Source: an uncultured Eggerthellaceae bacterium (GTDB taxonomy: Bacteria > Actinomycetota > Coriobacteriia > Coriobacteriales > Eggerthellaceae). From it: a stretch of DNA of 64,000 nucleotides. The notes below the pieces were generated by a model. The model ran no database searches and was not told the DNA's origin. It saw only the letters and a list, made by a program, of their open reading frames with translations. A program made the position numbers and the translations under genes. Positions within the stretch are counted from its first letter, which is position 1; each line of letters starts with the position of its first letter. Shown here piece after piece: positions 59,760-64,000 of this stretch. The stretch covers positions 25,461-89,460 of the forward strand of contig CAJURZ010000007.1 of NCBI GenBank assembly GCA_910588905.1, in the 5' to 3' direction.

Positions 59760-60614
59760 TCACAATCCGAAGAACATGCTGGCTGAATAGGTGAGGAAGT
59801 GATCGGCATGCACGTAGAGGAACGTGATGGCATCCGAGGAGCGCTGAACGCGCACTGAGGCGATGGGGCCCTCCACCGGAGCAGCATCGCCATCGATGAA
59901 CAGGGTGGCAGCCACGCGATCCTCTGGCCTGTCGAAGACGATATCCACCACATCGTTGGCGTCTGCCAGCACAGCCCGAGCCGTCAGGGTGTGGGGTGCC
60001 AAAGGCTGTACTACCATGCCTGTGAACCCAGGGGTGACCAGCGGTCCACCCGCTGCCAGGGAATAGGCTGTCGATCCCGTGGCTGTGGCTACGATGAGCC
60101 CGTCTCCCGTCAGCCGCGCCATGGGCACATCGGATATACCGAACCGGTATCCCAAGGTGCGCCCCGCCGCTCCGCGGCTGATGCAGGCCTCGTTCACCGC
60201 GAAGAAGTGCTGCTCTTCCTGTACGCCCTCCTGCTCGACGATCACATCAAGACAGGAGCGCCGTGAGCTATGGAGGTCACCGGCCAAAGCGCGCGACACC
60301 AGGCTCACCACCCCCTCTTCGCTATCATTCGCGAGGAATCCCAGATGGCCGAAATTGATGCCGAGGATGGGCGCGTTTTGATCATGGAGCAACGAGGCGG
60401 TGCGTATGATGGTCCCGTCTCCCCCCAGCACCACCGTAAGCTCATAGGATCCCTCAAGCCTCTCGCGCAGATCCAGTCGAGAGGAGATGTCTGCGATCTG
60501 ATCGGCTTTGATGGCATCCACCTGATAGCCCTGATCGGTGAGGTAAGCACTCAGGCTGAAGGTGGCATCGGATGCTGCCGGATTGGATTGGTTGCGCACG
60601 ATGAGGACATTCAT
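59760..60614 (-). CDS. nadK: NAD kinase
   Basis: This 284-residue enzyme phosphorylates NAD to NADP. GGDGTIIRTA (GGDGT at 64-68), INFGHLGFLA, VNEACISRG and DGLIVATATGSTAYSLAAGGP are the family motifs. The ATG at 60614 has AAGGAGG 8 bases upstream; in-frame sequence before it runs through the rplA terminator. Single-gene unit between two terminators. Its usual neighbours (recN, tlyA) are absent. Confidence 0.95.
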   Translation of the reverse strand: MNVLIVRNQSNPAASDATFSLSAYLTDQGYQVDAIKADQIADISSRLDLRERLEGSYELTVVLGGDGTIIRTASLLHDQNAPILGINFGHLGFLANDSEEGVVSLVSRALAGDLHSSRRSCLDVIVEQEGVQEEQHFFAVNEACISRGAAGRTLGYRFGISDVPMARLTGDGLIVATATGSTAYSLAAGGPLVTPGFTGMVVQPLAPHTLTARAVLADANDVVDIVFDRPEDRVAATLFIDGDAAPVEGPIASVRVQRSSDAITFLYVHADHFLTYSASMFFGL

Positions 60615-60654
60615 GGAAACAACCTCCTTGAGAACGTGGCCGAGAATAGAAGAA

Positions 60655-60685
60655 GCGCCGCACCCTGGGATCCAAGATGCGGCGC
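60655..60685 (-). terminator. Hairpin terminator after rplA
   Basis: GCGCCGCA/TGCGGCGC flanks a partly paired 15-base loop, followed by TTCTTCTATTCT on the minus strand, 27 bases after the rplA stop. Confidence 0.75.
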
Positions 60686-60711
60686 CTGCCTTCAGATATA
60701 CGAAAAGCGAA

Positions 60712-61425
60712 CTACTCCTCAACAGCCCCTGTGTAATTGCGCTGGACTGCCGGGTCCACCGAGATGCCCGGGCTCATGGTAGAGGAGACGGTGATGGACT
60801 TCACATACTTGCCCTTGGCAGCTGCGGGCTTCATGCGGATGATCTCATCGTAAACAGCGCCGTAGTTCTCTGCCAGATCCTCGGCAGAGAAGCTCTTCTT
60901 GCCCAGGATGACATGGCAGATGCCGAAACGGTCGGCACGATACTCCACGCGGCCGCCCTTGAGCTCGTTGATGGCCTTGGCCACATCATTGGTGACGGTG
61001 CCCAGCTTCGGGTTCGGCATGAGGCCGCGAGGACCGAGCACCTTGCCCAGCTTGCCCACCTTGCCCATCTGGTCAGGGGTGGCTACAGCAGCGTCGAAGT
61101 TGAACTCGCCGCGATTGATCTGCTCGGTGAGCTCGTCCGTGCCCACGATATCGGCACCGGCTTCCTCAGCAGCCTTAGCGGCTTCGCCCTCAGCGAACAC
61201 AGCAACGCGAACGGTCTTGCCGGAGCCATGAGGCAGGCTCACCGTGCCACGGAGCTGCTGATCAGCCTGACGGGTATCGATCCCCAGACGGAAATCACCG
61301 GTCACGGTCTCATCGAAATTCGCCGTGGAGACCTCTTTGACGATCTTCATGGCCTCGATGGGGGCAACCTCCACCTCCGGCACCTCTGCCAGTGCTGCCT
61401 TGTACTTCTTCGATCTCTTGGTCAT
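60712..61425 (-). CDS. rplA: 50S ribosomal protein L1
   Basis: This 237-residue protein forms the L1 stalk. TKRSKKYKAALAEV at the start and GKVGKLGKVLGPRGLMPNPKLGTV, the family signature, are present; length is canonical. It follows rplK by 80 bases. A strong hairpin in that gap may be an L1 autoregulatory or processing element. Confidence 0.97.
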   Translation of the reverse strand: MTKRSKKYKAALAEVPEVEVAPIEAMKIVKEVSTANFDETVTGDFRLGIDTRQADQQLRGTVSLPHGSGKTVRVAVFAEGEAAKAAEEAGADIVGTDELTEQINRGEFNFDAAVATPDQMGKVGKLGKVLGPRGLMPNPKLGTVTNDVAKAINELKGGRVEYRADRFGICHVILGKKSFSAEDLAENYGAVYDEIIRMKPAAAKGKYVKSITVSSTMSPGISVDPAVQRNYTGAVEE

Positions 61426-61455
61426 CTTTCCTCAGATCCTTTCGTGGTATCTGGC

Positions 61456-61475
61456 GAACAGCCCCTTGGCTGTTC
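61456..61475 (-). promoter_or_regulatory. Hairpin in the rplK-rplA spacer
   Basis: GAACAGCC-AAGG-GGCTGTTC is a perfect 8-bp stem with a tetraloop, no T-tract after it, about 30 bases before the rplA ATG. L1 represses its own mRNA in other bacteria, so this is a candidate site. Confidence 0.4.
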
Positions 61476-61505
61476 TCCCACTTCCCTCATCCTTTGATGG
61501 AGCGC

Positions 61506-62024
61506 TTAGGCGGCGCTGCCTTCGCCCTCGTCCACGGACTCGCCCTTGAGGAGCGCTGCCAGCTTACGAGTGACCTCGTACTTCTTCTTCATCTCGCGAC
61601 CCTCGATGCGAACGCCCATGGAGCGCGCGGTGCCAGCGATGATCTCCTTCGCGGCATCGATGTCATTGGCGTTCAGGTCGGGCATCTTGATCTCAGCGAT
61701 CTCAGTGAGCTGCGCATCGGTCAGCGTGCCCACCGTCTGCAGCTGCGGGATGCCTGCGCCGCTCTGGATACCGAGCTTCTCCTTGATGAGCACAGCCGCC
61801 GGAGGCGTCTTGCAGATGAAGTCGAAGGACTTGTCCTCATAGACCGTGATCTCGACGGGGATGATGGTGCCCGCCTGATCCTGGGTCTGAGCGTTGAAAG
61901 CCTGGCAGAACTGCATGATGTTGACGCCCTGGGCGCCAAGGGCAGGACCTACCGGGGGTGCCGGATTCGCAGCGCCGGCGGGAATCTGGAGTTTTATGAA
62001 CCCCGCTACATTCTTATCAGCCAT
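61506..62024 (-). CDS. rplK: 50S ribosomal protein L11 with C-terminal extension
   Basis: The core of about 141 residues is ordinary L11: KLQIPAGAANPAPPVGPALG, the thiostrepton-site GVNIMQFCQAFN, and IAGTARSMGV at its end. The protein continues to 172 residues with a mixed-charge tail ending in Glu/Ser/Ala. It stands 118 bases after nusG. That gap contains CCGGG/CCCGG arms that may form a leader fold. Confidence 0.96.
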   Translation of the reverse strand: MADKNVAGFIKLQIPAGAANPAPPVGPALGAQGVNIMQFCQAFNAQTQDQAGTIIPVEITVYEDKSFDFICKTPPAAVLIKEKLGIQSGAGIPQLQTVGTLTDAQLTEIAEIKMPDLNANDIDAAKEIIAGTARSMGVRIEGREMKKKYEVTRKLAALLKGESVDEGEGSAA

Positions 62025-62142
62025 GTTCCTCTTACCTCACTCGATGTTCCTTGCTTTTTCGTATATCCACAAGCCGGGCTCTGAGCTGAGCGAGAAGCCC
62101 CGGTCCACGCGGGCACCCAGCTGATGAACCCTGCTATGTGAG

Positions 62143-62673
62143 CTAGATCTTCTCCACCTGCTCGAAGGTGAGCTCCACCGGAGTCTCACGACCGAAGATG
62201 GATACCATGACCTTCACCTTGCCAGCATCGGGCATGACCTCTGAGACCTTGCCATCGAAATCCTTCAGAGGACCGGATACCACGTGCACCGACTGGCCCA
62301 CTTCCATGCTGGTCGTGGTCTTCTTCGGCGCATCCACGCTAGCGCGGCGCATGATCTTGTTGTACTCGTCGCGGGTGAGCGGAGAGGGATTGCCCTGGCT
62401 GCCCACGAACCCGGTCACCCCAGGGGTGTTGCGGACCGCTGCCCAGCTGCGATCGTCCATCTCCATCTTCACCAGGACATACCCGGGGAATATCTTCTTC
62501 TCGGTCTCCTTGCGACGGCCGCCCTCCTTGATCTCAGACACCTTCTCAGTGGGTATCTCGATCTTGAAGACGTTGTTCTCGAGACCCATGGTCTCGATGC
62601 GCGTCTGGAGGTTGTCCTTGACCTTGTTCTCATACCCTGAATAGGTATGGAGAACGTACCATTTCCTTGCCAT
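62143..62673 (-). CDS. nusG: Transcription termination/antitermination factor NusG
   Basis: This 176-residue protein couples RNA polymerase with Rho or the ribosome. KWYVLHTYSGYENKVKDNL begins the NGN domain, IFPGYVLVKMEMDD is in its core, and GPLKDFDGKV is the KOW motif at the C-terminus. I take the ATG at 62673, overlapping the secE stop by one base; a GTG one codon upstream is possible. secE-nusG-rplK-rplA order is universal. Confidence 0.97.
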   Translation of the reverse strand: MARKWYVLHTYSGYENKVKDNLQTRIETMGLENNVFKIEIPTEKVSEIKEGGRRKETEKKIFPGYVLVKMEMDDRSWAAVRNTPGVTGFVGSQGNPSPLTRDEYNKIMRRASVDAPKKTTTSMEVGQSVHVVSGPLKDFDGKVSEVMPDAGKVKVMVSIFGRETPVELTFEQVEKI

Positions 62674-63290
62674 CACTGACCCTCCGTGCTGGTCTCTTCT
62701 GATGCCTGGCCATCCCCTGCGTCAGACCCCGCCGCATCCGAGGAGCCATCAGTGGCGCCACTGGCATCCCCAGAGGCGTCAGCACCAGAGGATGCATCAG
62801 CGGCTGAGGAGCCGTCCGTGGAGAAGTCACCCCCGGAGAAGACGCTGCCCCAATCGATGGAAGCGGGGTCAGCCCCTGAGACGAGGATAAGGAGCGGGGT
62901 GATGATGAGGTTGTCCAGGATAGCGACGAATACGCCGAAGAAGACCAGGGCCACCAGGACCACGCCCGTCCAACGCATGACATCTACGCGAGAGGGCCAG
63001 GTAACGCGCTTGAGCTCCGCCTTCACATCCCTGAAGAACTGGAAGCGCTTCTTCTTCGGTTTCTCTTCAGACTTCTTGAGCTTCTTGTCAGAGGAGCCGC
63101 CCTTCGCTGCTTCGGGCTTCTCCTCCTTCTCGGCCTTCTTGAAGAGACCCTTCTTCGGTGTCTCTTCCTCTGCTGCGCCTACAGCTTGAGGCTGATCCTG
63201 CTCGGTAGCATCAAGCTGTTCACGCTCAGCTTTCCTAGCCTGACGAGCAGCCGAGGCCTTAGCTCTTTGAGTCTTGGATTTCTTTGCCAT
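62673..63290 (-). CDS. secE: Preprotein translocase subunit SecE with long N-terminal and extracellular C-terminal extensions
   Basis: The conserved part is residues 84-140: FFRDVKAELKRVTWPSR followed by one membrane segment. SecE is usually 60-130 residues, but this one is 205. The first 80 residues are Lys/Ala/Glu-rich and cytoplasmic. The last 65, which should be outside the cell, are Ser/Ala/Gly/Asp-rich and acidic. I chose the ATG at 63290 with AAGGA 5 bases upstream. The gene overlaps nusG. Confidence 0.93.
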   Translation of the reverse strand: MAKKSKTQRAKASAARQARKAEREQLDATEQDQPQAVGAAEEETPKKGLFKKAEKEEKPEAAKGGSSDKKLKKSEEKPKKKRFQFFRDVKAELKRVTWPSRVDVMRWTGVVLVALVFFGVFVAILDNLIITPLLILVSGADPASIDWGSVFSGGDFSTDGSSAADASSGADASGDASGATDGSSDAAGSDAGDGQASEETSTEGQ

Positions 63291-63334
63291 AAGAGTCCTT
63301 ATGCACCTATTCCACAACTGCTATAACATCAAAC

Positions 63335-63360
63335 AAGCAGCCTTGGGAACATGGCTGCTT
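63335..63360 (-). terminator. Terminator or attenuator between tRNA-Trp and secE
   Basis: AAGCAGCC/GGCTGCTT forms an 8-bp stem with a 10-base loop, followed by GTTTGATGTT on the minus strand, 14 bases after the tRNA 3' end. Confidence 0.65.
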
Positions 63361-63374
63361 ATACCTTGAAAGAA

Positions 63375-63450
63375 TGGCACGCCAGGAAGGACTCGAACCC
63401 TCAACTTTCGGTTTTGGAGACCGACGCTCTACCAATTGAACTACTGGCGT
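63375..63450 (-). tRNA. tRNA-Trp (anticodon CCA)
   Basis: The minus strand folds as a complete tRNA: acceptor ACGCCAG/CTGGCGT, D arm with TTGGTAGAGC, anticodon loop CTCCAAA with CCA at 63417-63415, and TTCGAGTC in the T loop. Discriminator G and an encoded CCA tail (63377-63375) follow. The tRNA-Trp position between rpmG and secE is the common Gram-positive arrangement. Confidence 0.97.
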
Positions 63451-63475
63451 GTGCAAATCAGCTATCTGAACGAGC

Positions 63476-63625
63476 TTAGCGAGTCTCGCGATGCAGTGTA
63501 TGCTGCTGGCACCACTTGCAGTACTTCTTGAACTCGAGTCGCTCGGGATTATTCTGCTTATTCTTCGTGGTCGTATAGTTACGGCGCTTGCAGTCAGTGC
63601 ACGCCATCGTGACCAGGGTACGCAT
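63476..63625 (-). CDS. rpmG: 50S ribosomal protein L33
   Basis: This 49-residue ribosomal protein starts MRTLVTMACTDCKRRNY and ends CKWCQQHTLHRETR, with the two CxxC pairs of zinc-binding (C+) L33. AAGGAG lies 5 bases before the ATG at 63625. It sits between tuf and tRNA-Trp as usual. A zinc-free paralogue may exist elsewhere but is not in the window. Confidence 0.95.
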   Translation of the reverse strand: MRTLVTMACTDCKRRNYTTTKNKQNNPERLEFKKYCKWCQQHTLHRETR

Positions 63626-63693
63626 TTGCTCTCCTTATGCCTTCATCTGTTGTTTCGAGCTTCGAAGATCTCCACATGGACGTCCTACGCATC

Positions 63694-63727
63694 AGACCGG
63701 GCCGCCCTGATAGGGCGAACCCGGTCT
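63694..63727 (-). terminator. Hairpin terminator after tuf
   Basis: AGACCGGG/CCCGGTCT outer arms and CGCCC/GGGCG inner arms make a strong long hairpin 20 bases after the tuf stop. No T-tract follows. Confidence 0.65.
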
Positions 63728-63746
63728 TGGATCCAAAAGCGATCAG

Positions 63747-64000
63747 CTATTTGATGATCTTGGTAACGCGGCCAGAGCCAACGGTGCGGCCACCCTCGCG
63801 GATAGCGAACTTGAGGCCCTCTTCCATGGCCACCGGGTGGATCAGCTCACCGGTGATGGTGACGTTGTCGCCCGGCATGACCATCTCAGTGCCCTCAGGC
63901 AGGTGAGCAACACCGGTGATGTCGGTGGTGCGGAAGTAGAACTGAGGACGATAGCCATCGAAGAACGGGGTGTGACGGCCGCCCTCGTCCTTGGTCAGGA
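63747..64000 (-). CDS. tuf: Elongation factor Tu, C-terminal 83 residues (5' part beyond window)
   Basis: The visible end contains LTKDEGGRHTPFFDGYRPQFYFRTTDITG and finishes EGGRTVGSGRVTKIIK, the barrel-3 sequence of EF-Tu that binds aminoacyl-tRNA. The stop codon is TAG at 63749-63747. The beginning lies outside the window, so length and start cannot be given. It opens the tuf-rpmG-tRNA-secE-nusG block. Confidence 0.97.
   Translation of the reverse strand, partial: LTKDEGGRHTPFFDGYRPQFYFRTTDITGVAHLPEGTEMVMPGDNVTITGELIHPVAMEEGLKFAIREGGRTVGSGRVTKIIK

Noticed and set aside
62025..62142. Leader between nusG and rplK as an L11 or L10-type ribosomal leader
   Set aside because: Only 5-bp CCGGG/CCCGG arms and weak inner pairing are visible by eye, too little to call without covariation.

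Overview
The window looks like a core-genome segment of a GC-rich, strictly anaerobic Actinomycetota, most likely class Coriobacteriia. The pointers are a GlnR-like atypical regulator next to a glutamine synthetase family gene, an SARP/BTAD-type regulator, Ala/Lys/Glu-rich tails on several ribosomal proteins, a desulfoferrodoxin-type superoxide reductase, a two-subunit biotin-dependent pyruvate carboxylase, and hairpin terminators with poor T-tracts. The genus cannot be decided from the sequence alone. No phage, insertion sequence, CRISPR array or other mobile element was seen. Almost every gene lies on the minus strand; only three genes (a NifX-like protein, an AGE epimerase and a ROK-family protein) are on the plus strand. 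Coding is dense, with many ATGA or TGATG start-stop overlaps.

Read in the direction of minus-strand transcription, from high to low coordinates: 64000-60700 is the classical tuf, rpmG, tRNA-Trp, secE, nusG, rplK, rplA block. 60614-56057 holds nadK, the plus-strand AGE epimerase/ROK pair and a divergent TalC-type transaldolase. The talC, rho, sppA and metG-like run follows (56737-51113). Then come rpsB-tsf, murA, an LCP-family protein and small metal-binding proteins (NifU-like, Cys-rich, zinc ribbon), lgt, desulfoferrodoxin and rpmE (50942-43403). 43266-38613 is the glutamine synthetase-like gene, the GlnR-like regulator and polA. 38452-32077 is rplU, rpmA, obgE, proB, proA, nadD, yqeK, rsfS. 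31825-25259 is a large BTAD regulator, secA and prfB.

24605-17557 carries split transketolase, ftsE-ftsX, a C-terminal processing protease homologue and RNase R. 17438-10580 is efp and a long overlapping operon of carboxyltransferase/biotin carrier, biotin carboxylase, Asp23, NusB, XseB and Dxs. 10434-8815 is the ammonium transporter/PII pair. 8686-1 is an ABC-F protein, an S2P-type protease, scpA-scpB, rluB, tyrA-aroA-cmk and a truncated plsC.

The unusual content is inside apparently ordinary genes. Several proteins lack residues their families depend on: the glutamine synthetase homologue (catalytic Glu flap and one metal ligand), PII (Tyr51), the GlnR-like receiver (phospho-Asp), the MetRS homologue (KMSKS), the CtpA homologue (catalytic Ser displaced by one position), the LCP protein and RF2 (SPF changed to SPT). 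ObgE appears to start on an AUC codon. Rho carries two AT-hook-like motifs, and SecE, L21, L31, L11 and S2 carry long low-complexity tails. Structured leaders are visible upstream of rpsB, rpmE, rplU and rplA. Together, PII, the GlnR-like protein and the glutamine synthetase-like protein suggest nitrogen control without the classical covalent switches; this is an inference.
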